Below are positions 36,011 to 43,961 of a DNA stretch of 64,000 bases, one piece after another. The stretch is from Alphaproteobacteria bacterium. GTDB taxonomy: Bacteria > Pseudomonadota > Alphaproteobacteria > DSM-16000 > Inquilinaceae. The stretch lies in assembly GCA_009909005.1 (NCBI GenBank), contig JAAAOG010000025.1, positions 1 through 64,000 on the forward strand. Reading direction: 5' to 3'. How positions within the stretch are numbered: position 1 is the first letter of the stretch; each line of letters begins with the position of its first letter. A program made the translations under genes and the position numbers. Below the pieces are notes generated by a model. That model did not search any database. It was not told where the DNA came from and worked only from the letters and a program-made list of their open reading frames with translations.

Positions 36011-37060
36011 ATGCCGCATGATCCGCAGCCCGAAACCGGGCACAGCGCCGGAAGCCTCAACCCCGTCCTCGTCACGGTGACGCGCGGATCGATGGTCGAA
36101 AGCGGCCACCGCGGCGCCGCGGTGATCGCCGACCGCAATGGCAAGGTCGTGGCGCATTGGGGCAATTTCGAGCGGCCGGTCTATCCGCGCTCGGCGATCA
36201 AGCCGGTCCAGGCGATCCCGCTGATCGAGAGCGGTGCGGCCGAGGCGCTGGCCGTCACCGACGCGGAGATCGCGCTCGCCTGTTCCTCCCACAATGCCGA
36301 GCCCGACCATGTCGAGCGGGTGCGGGCCTGGCTGGCCCGGATCGGCTGCCCGGAAACGGCGCTGGCCTGCGGCGCCCGCCCGCCCATGGGGGCGGAGGCG
36401 GCGGCCGGTCTGATCCGCGACGGGATCGAGCCCGGGCCGGTGCACAACCCGTGCTCCGGCAAGCATGCCGGCTTCCTCAGCACCGCGCACTACAAGGGCG
36501 AGCCGCTTGACGGCTACACGCAGCTGACCCATCCGGTGCAGCAGCGCCTGCTCGGCGTCATCGAGCAGATGACCGGGCAGGACCTCGGCACCGCTCCCTG
36601 GGCCCGGGACGGCTGCGCCATTCCGACCTTCGGCATCTCGCTGGGCGGGCTGGCGGTGGCCATGGCCCGCTTCGCCGACCCGGCCGACCTGCCGGAGCGC
36701 CGCATTGCCGCCGTCCTGCGCATCCGCCGCGCCTGGGGCGGCCACCCTCACCTCGTCGCCGGCTCCGGCCGCTTCGACACCAAGGCCATGCAGGCGGCGG
36801 CCGGCCGGGCGCTGGTCAAGACCGGAGCGGAGGGCGTCTTCTGCGCCTGCCTGCCGGGCGAGGGGCTCGGGATCGCCCTCAAGATCGACGACGGCGCCAC
36901 CCGCGCCTCCGAAGCCGCCATGGCCGCCCTGCTGCGCGAAACCGGCGTGCTCGACGATGAAGAACTGACCGCCGCCGGCCTCGGCCCGGTGACGCCGATC
37001 ACCACCTGGAGCCGCCTTCCCGCCGGCGAAATCCGCCCGGCGGACGGATTCCCCAATTGA
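36011..37060 (+). CDS. L-asparaginase, Rhizobium etli AnsA (class 3) type
   Basis: A 349-residue asparaginase unrelated to the E. coli types. Residues S61-x-x-K64 in R-S-A-I-K-P, C148 and K151 in H-N-P-C-S-G-K-H, and C202 in D-G-C-A-I-P match the catalytic Ser-Lys pairs and zinc-site Cys/Lys/Cys described for the R. etli inducible enzyme (S48, K51, C135, K138, C189), with one constant offset of 13. It hydrolyses asparagine to aspartate and ammonia in the cytosol, allowing asparagine use as a nitrogen source. It stands alone, divergent from the methyltransferase gene. Confidence 0.92.
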   Translation: MPHDPQPETGHSAGSLNPVLVTVTRGSMVESGHRGAAVIADRNGKVVAHWGNFERPVYPRSAIKPVQAIPLIESGAAEALAVTDAEIALACSSHNAEPDHVERVRAWLARIGCPETALACGARPPMGAEAAAGLIRDGIEPGPVHNPCSGKHAGFLSTAHYKGEPLDGYTQLTHPVQQRLLGVIEQMTGQDLGTAPWARDGCAIPTFGISLGGLAVAMARFADPADLPERRIAAVLRIRRAWGGHPHLVAGSGRFDTKAMQAAAGRALVKTGAEGVFCACLPGEGLGIALKIDDGATRASEAAMAALLRETGVLDDEELTAAGLGPVTPITTWSRLPAGEIRPADGFPN

Positions 37061-37370
37061 CCCCGTCAAGATGGCCAGGATCGGCCTTTACAATGGAACA
37101 GCTGATCATGTCGAACCCGACCTGGCTCCCCTGCAAACGCAGTACACTTGGAACGTAATGGGTTCGCAAGGCGCCCTGTGGAGCGGCGGCATCCCTGCCG
37201 CCGACGGGAGCGGCGGCATCCTTGCCGCCGACGGGAGCGGCGGCATCCCTGCCGCCGACGTCGGCTGGAAGCCGACGCTCCGAGGTTTGTCCCAGCCTTG
37301 AGACACTGTTGCCAGCCATCTCCCTCGCTGCGCTTTGCTTGCTGTGGACAACGTGTTCCCAACCTTCCCC
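37061..37370. other. intergenic region with tandem hairpins
   Basis: This 310-base gap lies between two convergent genes (asparaginase and galE). It holds the three 27-base hairpin repeats at 37181-37261, and directly after them a further stem, GTCGGC-TGGAA-GCCGAC, at 37260-37276. Such an array could end transcription from both sides. I see no gene. Confidence 0.55.
37181..37261. repeat. three tandem 27-base palindromic repeats
   Basis: Three adjacent 27-base units start at 37181, 37208 and 37235 and differ at only two positions. Each contains CGGCGGCA-TCC(C/T)-TGCCGCCG, a perfect 8-base stem with a four-base loop. The units are therefore three consecutive strong hairpins, in a gap between convergent genes. 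Confidence 0.9.
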
Positions 37371-38378
37371 TCACATCCCCTGCCGAAACTTCATTTCCCA
37401 GGCGAGGGCGGTTTCGACGATGGTGTCGAGGTCGTCGAAGCGCGGGTGCCAGTCGAGCTGTCGGCGGATGAGGCTGGCGTCGGCGACCAGGGCGGCGGGG
37501 TCGCCGGCGCGGCGCGGGGCGTTGCGGATGTCGAAGGGCCGGCCGGCGGCGCGCTCCACGGTCGCCAGCACCTCGCGGACGGAAAAGCCGTGTCCATAGC
37601 CGCAGTTCATCACCAGGCTGTCGCCGCCCCGGCGCAGATGGTCCAGCGCCAGCACATGCGCCGCGACGAGGTCGGTGACGTGGATATAGTCGCGGATGCC
37701 GGTGCCGTCCGGGGTGGGATAGTCGTCGCCGAACACGGCGACATGGTCGCGGTGACCCAGCGCGGTCTCGCAGGCCACCTTGATCAGATGCGTGGCGGCC
37801 GGGGTCGCCTGGCCGGTGCGGCCGGCCGGATCGGCACCCGCGACGTTGAAATAGCGCAGGGCGACATAGTCGAGATCGTGCGCGGCGGCGGTGTCGCGCA
37901 GGACCCACTCGCTCATCAGCTTCGACGTACCATAAGGGTTGATCGGCCGCGGCGGGACCGACTCGCCGACCGGCAGGCGGTCGGGCGTCCCGTAGACGGC
38001 GGCGGTCGACGAAAAAATGAAATGCCGGACGCCGTGCCGGACGCAGGCTTCGATCAGCCCCTGGGTCTTGATGGTGTTGTTGCGGTAGTAGAGCAGCGGC
38101 TTTTCCACCGATTCCGGCACGATGATGCTGCCGGCGAAGTGCAGCACTGCCGCGATCCGCTTTTCCGGCAGCAGCCGGTCGAGCAGCGCGGTATCCCCGA
38201 CATCGCCTTCGACGAAATCGGCGTCGGCGGCGACCAGCGCCCGCCGCCCGGTCGACAGGTTGTCGAGCACCACGACGCCATAGCCCGCTTCCAGCAGGGC
38301 GAGCACGGCGTGGCTGCCGATATAGCCGGCGCCGCCGGTGACGAGAACTGCGGGGGCTGCCTCTGTCACGGATGTCAC
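37371..38378 (-). CDS. galE: UDP-glucose 4-epimerase
   Basis: A 335-residue NAD-dependent extended SDR that interconverts UDP-glucose and UDP-galactose (or the N-acetyl forms) for surface polysaccharide. T-G-G-A-G-Y-I-G-S is the cofactor motif near residue 14, S-S-T-A-A-V-Y-G and Y-G-T-S-K-L-M-S-E carry the catalytic Ser and Tyr-x-x-x-Lys, and L-R-Y-F-N-V-A-G-A and N-C-G-Y-G-H-G-F-S are classic GalE signatures. The ATG overlaps the manC stop as ATGA, so the two are coupled. Confidence 0.95.
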   Translation of the reverse strand: MTSVTEAAPAVLVTGGAGYIGSHAVLALLEAGYGVVVLDNLSTGRRALVAADADFVEGDVGDTALLDRLLPEKRIAAVLHFAGSIIVPESVEKPLLYYRNNTIKTQGLIEACVRHGVRHFIFSSTAAVYGTPDRLPVGESVPPRPINPYGTSKLMSEWVLRDTAAAHDLDYVALRYFNVAGADPAGRTGQATPAATHLIKVACETALGHRDHVAVFGDDYPTPDGTGIRDYIHVTDLVAAHVLALDHLRRGGDSLVMNCGYGHGFSVREVLATVERAAGRPFDIRNAPRRAGDPAALVADASLIRRQLDWHPRFDDLDTIVETALAWEMKFRQGM

Positions 38379-39610
38379 TCCTCGCCCGCCGGGGTCCGGT
38401 TTTCATTCAGCGACGCGGCCACGGCGGCCTGGTCCTCCGCGCCATGGCCGGCGGGGTCCCCGGGCGCGGCGCAGCCCCAGGGCCGGTAGACCCGGCGGTG
38501 GGTCAGGGCCTCCCGGCGCCGGTCGTCCTTCAGCCGCCGGACGACCGCCTTGATGTCCTGCACCCGGTCCATGGCTGCGACCAGCACCGCGTCGTCGGTT
38601 ACGGCAACCACCACATTGTCGAGCCCGACCACCGCCGTGAAGACGCTGTCGCTGCGGACATAGGCGTTGTGGACGTCTTCCAGCAGCACGTCGCCGACGG
38701 CAGCATTGCCGGCCGCGTCATGCGGCGCCAGCTCCCACAAGGCGGACCAGGAGCCGACATCGCTCCAGCCGACGTCGATCGGCACCAGGACGGCCCGGTC
38801 GGTGCGCACCATGACCCCGGCATCGACCGAGATCACCGGTGCCGCGGCGAAGCTCTCCTTGTGGAGTCGCACGAAATCGAGATCGCGGTAGCCGGCCTTG
38901 ATCGCCTGCTCGGCGGCGGCCAGGACCTGCGGCTGCCAGCGGCCGAGTTCTTCCAGGAAGCTGTCCGTCCGGAACAGGAAGATGCCGCTGTTCCAGTAAT
39001 AGTCGCCGGCTGCGAGATAGGATTCGGCGATGGGCAGGGACGGCTTCTGGACGAATTCCGCGACGTCGTAGAGATTGCGGGCCGGATCGCGCACGGCGCC
39101 CCGCCGGATATAGCCATAGCCGGTTTCGGGCGAGCGCGGGGTGACGCCGAACCCCACCAGGGCGCCGTCGGCCGCGGCCGGCAGGCCGTCGCGGATCGCC
39201 GCCAGAAAGGGCGGCAGATCGGGGATGGCGTGGTCGGCCGGCACCAGCAGCATCAGCGCCGCGGGGTCGATATCGCGCACCTGCAGGGCGGCGACCGCCG
39301 AGGCGGCGGCGGTGTTGCGGCCCGCCGGTTCCAGCACGATGGCGGTCGGATCGATCCCGATCCGGCGCAGCTGCTCGGCGATCAGAAAGCGGTGCTCATT
39401 GCTGCAGACGACCAGCGGCGGCGCGAAGATATCGTTCGCGGGGAAGCGCAACGCCGTCTCCTGCACCATGGTGCAGGCAGAAAGCAGCGGCAGCAGCTGC
39501 TTGGGTTGGCTTTCCCGCGACATCGGCCAGAGCCGCGTGCCCGCCCCGCCGGAGAGGATGGCGGGGAAGACGCGGGGTCCTGCGGCGGGACTTCCGGTGC
39601 TGGCCATCAT
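38375..39610 (-). CDS. manC: mannose-1-phosphate guanylyltransferase, C-terminal isomerase domain missing
   Basis: A 411-residue GDP-mannose pyrophosphorylase. The catalytic motif L-S-G-G-A-G-T-R-L-W-P-M-S-R and K-Q-L-L-P-L are intact, as are F-V-Q-K-P and Y-Y-W-N-S-G-I-F-L-F. Bifunctional ManC/AlgA proteins continue after R-V-Y-R-P-W-G into a cupin phosphomannose isomerase domain of about 110 residues. Here the match stops at that glycine and a 30-residue unrelated tail leads straight to the galE overlap. I saw no cupin remnant in the alternative frame I examined. The enzyme should make GDP-mannose, but another gene must supply mannose-6-phosphate. Confidence 0.85.
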   Translation of the reverse strand: MMASTGSPAAGPRVFPAILSGGAGTRLWPMSRESQPKQLLPLLSACTMVQETALRFPANDIFAPPLVVCSNEHRFLIAEQLRRIGIDPTAIVLEPAGRNTAAASAVAALQVRDIDPAALMLLVPADHAIPDLPPFLAAIRDGLPAAADGALVGFGVTPRSPETGYGYIRRGAVRDPARNLYDVAEFVQKPSLPIAESYLAAGDYYWNSGIFLFRTDSFLEELGRWQPQVLAAAEQAIKAGYRDLDFVRLHKESFAAAPVISVDAGVMVRTDRAVLVPIDVGWSDVGSWSALWELAPHDAAGNAAVGDVLLEDVHNAYVRSDSVFTAVVGLDNVVVAVTDDAVLVAAMDRVQDIKAVVRRLKDDRRREALTHRRVYRPWGCAAPGDPAGHGAEDQAAVAASLNENRTPAGEE

Positions 39611-39752
39611 CCGGCCCCGATGCTGACGGTCACCATAGCGGCGCTATGGTGCGCTTCCCGGCCGGTTCAGGCAAGGCGTGCAACGGCCGCCGGGCCGCGC
39701 CGCCGCGAAGCGGGACATGATCCCGAAAACCGGGCCGGAGCGGCGGGCGGCG

Positions 39753-40193
39753 TCAGACGACCTGGGCGAGGGCGCGGGCCTGTTCGGGCGTCAGCCGCGG
39801 CTGCTGGGGCCGGGCCGGCTGCTCCGCCGGTTTCTGCTGCTGCTGGATGGACTGGCGCAGGCCGGTGGCGATCGCCTTGTTGACCTCGATCAGCGGCTCG
39901 ACGCCGGCCGAGCCGTGGCGGACATCGCGGCTGTGCCGCTCGCACCAGAGCGACAGCGAGACGATCCGGGCGCGGAGGTCCTGCGGCAGCCCGTTCTCGG
40001 CGGCGAGGCAGTCGGAGGCGAAAGCGGTCCACATCCGGCTATTGCGGTAAAGGGCATTGATCATCGCCTGGTTGCCGTCGGTCTTCGCCTTCTCCAGGTC
40101 GCGGGTGACCTCGACGATCAGCTGATATTCCATCTCCTGTGGCGAATTGCTGCGGAACTGGGTGGTCTTGTAGGAGGCAACGCCGGTGGACAT
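39753..40193 (-). CDS. flaF: flagellar biosynthesis regulator FlaF
   Basis: A 146-residue alphaproteobacterial protein needed for flagellin synthesis or secretion and acting opposite FlbT. It begins with the typical Y-K-T-T-Q-F-R-S-N-S-P-Q-E-M-E region. The core is W-T-A-F-A-S-D-C-L-A-A-E-N-G-L-P-Q-D-L-R-A-R-I, and the end is Gln/Pro-rich. The start is well supported by A-A-G-G-A-G-A-G-G. It follows flbT on the same strand. Confidence 0.9.
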   Translation of the reverse strand: MSTGVASYKTTQFRSNSPQEMEYQLIVEVTRDLEKAKTDGNQAMINALYRNSRMWTAFASDCLAAENGLPQDLRARIVSLSLWCERHSRDVRHGSAGVEPLIEVNKAIATGLRQSIQQQQKPAEQPARPQQPRLTPEQARALAQVV

Positions 40194-40314
40194 TCTTCCC
40201 TCTCCTTTGCGGGCGCTTCCGGGTTGGCTTGGTAAAGAGCCCGGTCGACCCTGAAACCGTCCTCATCTTGGCGCGGGAGGCTTAAATCCCGGTAAAGCAA
40301 GACGACGGTTTTGT

Positions 40315-40737
40315 TCAATCGCCGTCGGCGGCGGCCGGTTCGGGGGCGTAGTTCAGGAGCCGTTCTTCATACTCCAGGACGCGGCGGAGAGCGGCCAGGG
40401 CATTGTAATAGGCGCCGCCTTCGACATAGGCCTGGACCATATAGAGAATCTGGCGGATTTCGTCCTTGGCGGTGACGCCGAGCACGTCGTTCAGCCGGTC
40501 AAGGAACTCCTGATAATAGTCGTCCTTGGCGTCCGGGTCGATGTAGAGCATCTGCACGGCGAAATAGATGCGCTTGACCGGGGTGTCGACGTCCTGCGCC
40601 GTCAGGATGTCCTTGCCGCGCAGCACGCAGGCATTGTTGTGGACGACGATCTTGGCGGCGCGGCCGCCCTCGACGGAGATCACCGCGCCGTTCACCACCA
40701 TCTTTTCGTTGGCGCCGAGACGGACCATCAACGGCAT
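40315..40737 (-). CDS. flbT: flagellar biosynthesis repressor FlbT
   Basis: A 140-residue protein that in Caulobacter binds the flagellin mRNA leader and limits its translation until the hook is complete. Family features are the beta-rich N-terminus (N-G-A-V-I-S-V-E-G-G-R, V-L-R-G-K-D-I-L), P-V-K-R-I-Y-F-A-V-Q-M-L-Y-I-D-P and the helical end G-A-Y-Y-N-A-L-A-A-L-R. A G-A-G-G-G site precedes the start. The order flagellin, DUF1217, flbT, flaF is transcribed in one direction. Confidence 0.93.
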   Translation of the reverse strand: MPLMVRLGANEKMVVNGAVISVEGGRAAKIVVHNNACVLRGKDILTAQDVDTPVKRIYFAVQMLYIDPDAKDDYYQEFLDRLNDVLGVTAKDEIRQILYMVQAYVEGGAYYNALAALRRVLEYEERLLNYAPEPAAADGD

Positions 40738-40766
40738 GATATCGACCCTCTTACGCTCCGCGGCAT

Positions 40767-41585
40767 TCAGACCATCAGGTCGAGGCTGAAACCGGCCGAC
40801 AGGCCGCCGAACCCGGTGTCGCCGCCGGCGCCGGCGGGCTGCAGCAGGGCGACGACCCCGGCATTGATCGAGGTGCCGGCGCCCGATTTCGCATCCTCGA
40901 TGGCAAGAAACTGGCGCATCAGGTTGTCGACATAAACCGGCTCCTTGAAGTCTTCAATCTTGAAGCGTTGTTCCAGGGCCGCCTTCTGCTTCTCGACAGG
41001 CTGGGCGGCGATCTGCTCCGGCAGGCCGGCGATGGTGAAGGCCACCTTGCGCAGCGGCCGGTCGCCAAGCACCTGATACATGTCCTTTATTTTCGGTGCC
41101 TGGCGGCGGAAGTACATGGCCTCGCGCACCGCGACGTTCTGCTCGCCCAGGTCCTTTTCGAAGCCGTTGACCAGCCAGCGGGCGCCGATCTTGCCCATCG
41201 CCTCGGAATCCTTGAGGATCGAGGTGCCGGTATCGAGCCGGAGCGCCGTGGCCATGTCGGCATAGCGGGTATCGCGCATCTTGTAAGCGAGCGCGTCGTC
41301 GCCGCCGAGATCGTCTGTGAGAATCTTTTTGATGAAGGCGTTCTTGTAGATATCCTCTTCGAGGCCGAAGGCTTCAAGAAGGAATTTTTTCATTTGGAAA
41401 TCGTTCAACAGGTCGTCCGCCGACTCGATCTTCTTGATATTGTCGGTGAAGTAGTCGAGATCGCGCTTGATCAGCGGCTGTTCCTTGAATGCCTGGAACT
41501 GCTGGCTCTGGGTCTGCTTGAGGGAATTGAACATCAGGAGGCCGGGCATACCGCCGCCGCCACCTCCGGTCGCGATGGGAAACAT
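40767..41585 (-). CDS. DUF1217 family flagellar protein
   Basis: A 272-residue protein of a family confined mainly to flagellar gene clusters of alphaproteobacteria. The first 25 residues are Gly-rich. The rest is mostly helical with the pattern F-K-E-Q-P-L-I-K-R-D-L-D-Y-F, L-L-N-D-F-Q-M-K-K-F-L-L-E-A-F-G-L-E and V-R-E-A-M-Y-F-R-R. Its exact role is not established. The start has G-A-G-G-A-G eight bases upstream. It sits between flagellin and flbT. Confidence 0.85.
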   Translation of the reverse strand: MFPIATGGGGGGMPGLLMFNSLKQTQSQQFQAFKEQPLIKRDLDYFTDNIKKIESADDLLNDFQMKKFLLEAFGLEEDIYKNAFIKKILTDDLGGDDALAYKMRDTRYADMATALRLDTGTSILKDSEAMGKIGARWLVNGFEKDLGEQNVAVREAMYFRRQAPKIKDMYQVLGDRPLRKVAFTIAGLPEQIAAQPVEKQKAALEQRFKIEDFKEPVYVDNLMRQFLAIEDAKSGAGTSINAGVVALLQPAGAGGDTGFGGLSAGFSLDLMV

Positions 41586-41649
41586 GGCCGGTTCTCCTCA
41601 GCTTATGTCCGGCAGCGCTTCGCGCCGCCCGTCATCGAAACTCCTACGC

Positions 41650-41741
41650 GTCATCCCCGCGTAGCCTGCCCCCGCAAAGTCGGGGGGTGGGGATCCAGTC
41701 ACGCGGCCCAAAAAATGGATTCCCGCTTTCGCGGGAATGAC
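41650..41741 (-). terminator. flagellin terminator formed by an interspersed repeat
   Basis: In the flagellin transcript direction, ATTCCCGC-GAAA-GCGGGAAT (complement of 41719-41738) makes a perfect 8-base stem with a GAAA loop, followed three bases later by six Ts. This fits Rho-independent termination between flagellin and the DUF1217 gene. The hairpin is one end of a longer element whose other end, at 41650, carries GTCATCCCCGCG in inverted orientation; the same repeat family occurs at 29145. Confidence 0.65.
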
Positions 41742-41798
41742 ATCTGACGTGAGGGAAAAGGGGCCGCGGTTTCCCGCGACCCCCATATCCATACGCGA

Positions 41799-43595
41799 TT
41801 AGCCGAACAGCGACAGGATCGACTGCGGCTGGCTGTTGGCGATACCCAGAGCCTGGAGGCCGAGCTGCTGCTGGACCTGCAGGGCCTGGAACTTCGCCGA
41901 CTCTTCCGCCATGTTGGCATCGACCAGGGTGCCGATACCGTCTTCCACGGCGTTGACCAGCGACTCCATGTAGGTGTCCTGGCTCTCGAGGGCCTTCTCG
42001 GCCGAACCGAGCTGAGCCTGCACGGAGTTCAGGTGCGCCTCGGCCGCGTTCAGCTGCTCCAGCATGAAGTCGAAGTCGAGACTGCCGCCGGTGCTGCTGT
42101 TCATGTTGAACCCGACGACGCTATTGGTGTCCGAAGCGCCCTGTGCCGTGTCAACAATGGTGACCTTGTTGTTGTTGTTGGTGATGGTGAAGTCGCTGAG
42201 GCTGCCGTTAAGGGCGCTGGCGCCGTCAATGTCGCTGTTCATGTCAGCGTTGGCGCCGCCTTCGTTCAGCAGGATTTCCTTGACGCGGTTCGCCAGTTCG
42301 CTGACGGTGACCGCATCGCCGTTGTCCTTGGTAACGGCCGACTCGTAGGACAGCTGATACTTGTTGGCGCTGCCATTGATCTGCGTGCCGTCAGCGGTCG
42401 TCGCAAATTCGTTGTCTTCACCGACCACCAGCGTGAACTTGTGGTCATTGGTGCCGTCGTTGAAGACCAGGTCGATTTCGTCGCCGGCCTTCAGCTGCGT
42501 GGCATTGGTCTCGCCATCGCGGGTGGTGGCGTTGAACTCGATCTCCGCCTGGACATTGCCGCCGGCCGATTCGTTCACGACCGTGCTTGCGTTCGCGCTG
42601 TCGAGTTCGGTATTGCCATCGGCGACTTCGAAGCCGACCAGCTGGCCTTCCCCGCCGACATCGTTGCGATTGATCTGGACCGCAGTGGAGCCCGCTCCTC
42701 CCCCACTGACCGAGAAACCAAGACCGGCGAGGGCGCCGCCGTCCGCCATCAGGTTGCTGAGGGCTTGGGCGAAGCTGCCGCCGTCGGTAACGGAGCCGGT
42801 GACGGCAGCAGCGGCCGCTTCCAGCTTGAAGTCGCTGTTACCGGCGTCTGTGTTAGAGCTGGTAATCTCAAAAGTGATGGTCTGTTCCTCGCCGTCGGCA
42901 TCGACGAAGGTCAGGTCGAAGCTCTCACCGGCTGAGGAGGCCGAAGCAGCAACCTGGGCCAGATCGATCGAAATGCTGACGGGGTCGTCGCGGCTGGTCA
43001 AGGTTTCCGTGGCCTTGCCGGCGGTGACGTTGATGTCCTTGACCATGCCAAGGCCGCGGTCTGTTTCCTCGATCGACAGGTCCTGATACGCGACGCTGAT
43101 CTTGCCGAGGCTGAGCGCACCGGCCGAGTCGCGGTTCATCGAGGAGACGACCTCGAAGTCCTCGCCATTCTGAGCCCGCAGCCCGTCGATCAGGTTGATG
43201 CCGTTGAAGGTCGCCGAACCGGTGAAACCCTGAATGTTCTGGATGGAGCGGTCGATGGCGGTCTGGATGTCCGCGCGGCCGGTCTCCTGGTTCGAAGCCT
43301 GGATGATCTTTTCCTTGATCGAAACCAGCTCTTCGTTGATCTGCTCGGCGGCCTTGGTGGCGGTGCCCAGGGTCGACAGGCCGAGAGACATGTTCTCGCG
43401 GACCTGCTTGAATCCGGCAACGTCACTGCGCATGCCCTGCGCGACGACGAAGGTGGCGGCGTCGTCCTTGGCGCTGCCGACCTTGAAACCGGTGTTGATA
43501 CGCGACTGGTTGATGTCGAGCGACTTCTGCGTCTGGTTCAACTTGAACAGAGCGTTCATCGCCGAGGTGTTGGTCAGAACGGAAAATGCAGGCAT
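41799..43595 (-). CDS. flagellin
   Basis: A 598-residue filament protein. The conserved D0/D1 N-terminus reads S-V-L-T-N-T-S-A-M-N-A-L, L-D-I-N-Q-S-R-I-N-T-G-F-K-V and A-A-T-F-V-V-A-Q-G-M-R. The conserved end is Q-V-Q-Q-Q-L-G-L-Q-A-L-G-I-A-N. Between about residues 170 and 520 is a large variable, Ser/Thr/Asp/Gly-rich surface region, so the protein is roughly twice the size of small alphaproteobacterial flagellins. I chose the ATG at 43595, with A-G-A-G-G-A-C-C upstream. A glycosyltransferase gene lies just upstream. Confidence 0.95.
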   Translation of the reverse strand: MPAFSVLTNTSAMNALFKLNQTQKSLDINQSRINTGFKVGSAKDDAATFVVAQGMRSDVAGFKQVRENMSLGLSTLGTATKAAEQINEELVSIKEKIIQASNQETGRADIQTAIDRSIQNIQGFTGSATFNGINLIDGLRAQNGEDFEVVSSMNRDSAGALSLGKISVAYQDLSIEETDRGLGMVKDINVTAGKATETLTSRDDPVSISIDLAQVAASASSAGESFDLTFVDADGEEQTITFEITSSNTDAGNSDFKLEAAAAAVTGSVTDGGSFAQALSNLMADGGALAGLGFSVSGGGAGSTAVQINRNDVGGEGQLVGFEVADGNTELDSANASTVVNESAGGNVQAEIEFNATTRDGETNATQLKAGDEIDLVFNDGTNDHKFTLVVGEDNEFATTADGTQINGSANKYQLSYESAVTKDNGDAVTVSELANRVKEILLNEGGANADMNSDIDGASALNGSLSDFTITNNNNKVTIVDTAQGASDTNSVVGFNMNSSTGGSLDFDFMLEQLNAAEAHLNSVQAQLGSAEKALESQDTYMESLVNAVEDGIGTLVDANMAEESAKFQALQVQQQLGLQALGIANSQPQSILSLFG

Positions 43596-43862
43596 TGTAA
43601 GGTCCTCTCGCTTCACAAGGGATTGGCACCGTCGCTTCGCAACGGCCTGAGGCGTCGCCTCTGCCTGTCGTTATGACGCGAAAGGTCTTAAGTCCGCGTA
43701 AAGACCGGCCACTGGATTTAAAAAGATAATCAACCCATCTTCATAAAATGCCGAGTTCATTCTTCCATTAACCATGAATTCTTAACCACGAAGCCTCAAA
43801 ATCACAAATATTCATTTTCGTGAATTCGTGGCTTTGTGGTTCAATTTTCAAGCAGCTTGCGC

Positions 43863-43887
43863 GGGTCGGGAGTTGTACTCCCGACCC
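43863..43887. terminator. first GTCGGGAGT hairpin
   Basis: GGGTCGGGAGT pairs with ACTCCCGACCC around a three-base loop, an 11-base perfect stem. It lies about 75 bases after the glycosyltransferase stop. There is no T-run, so termination is possible but not shown. Confidence 0.5.
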
Positions 43888-43920
43888 CAGGATTTCACGG
43901 TCGGCAGGGTCGAAAACGTT

Positions 43921-43947
43921 CCGGTCGGGAGTGGAACTCCCGACCGG
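43921..43947. terminator. second GTCGGGAGT hairpin
   Basis: CCGGTCGGGAGT pairs with ACTCCCGACCGG around GGA, a 12-base perfect stem 15 bases after the glycosyltransferase stop. It shares GGTCGGGAGT and its complement with the hairpin 33 bases away, so the two are copies of one element. Confidence 0.5.
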
Positions 43948-43961
43948 CAGGGGTGAAATTC

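Larger units (their letters stand above)
43596..43961. other. flagellin promoter region with two hairpins
   Basis: The 366-base gap separates the OGT-type gene from flagellin, both on the minus strand. Nearest flagellin is a GC-rich leader, then an AT-rich stretch (about 43690-43850) likely to hold the promoter, then two related strong hairpins near the OGT stop. I could not find a convincing sigma-28 or sigma-54 element in the right orientation. Confidence 0.45.

Noticed and set aside
37181-37261. CRISPR array
   Set aside because: The 27-base units are directly contiguous with no spacers and no cas genes are nearby.
38375-38480. Frameshift in manC caused by sequencing error
   Set aside because: I translated the +1 frame through this stretch and it does not resume cupin similarity, and there is no space for a 110-residue domain before galE, so true loss is more likely.
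43623-43640. Sigma-54 promoter-like TGGCAC near the flagellin start
   Set aside because: It reads on the plus strand, away from flagellin, and the -12 part (TTGC) is not at the right distance.
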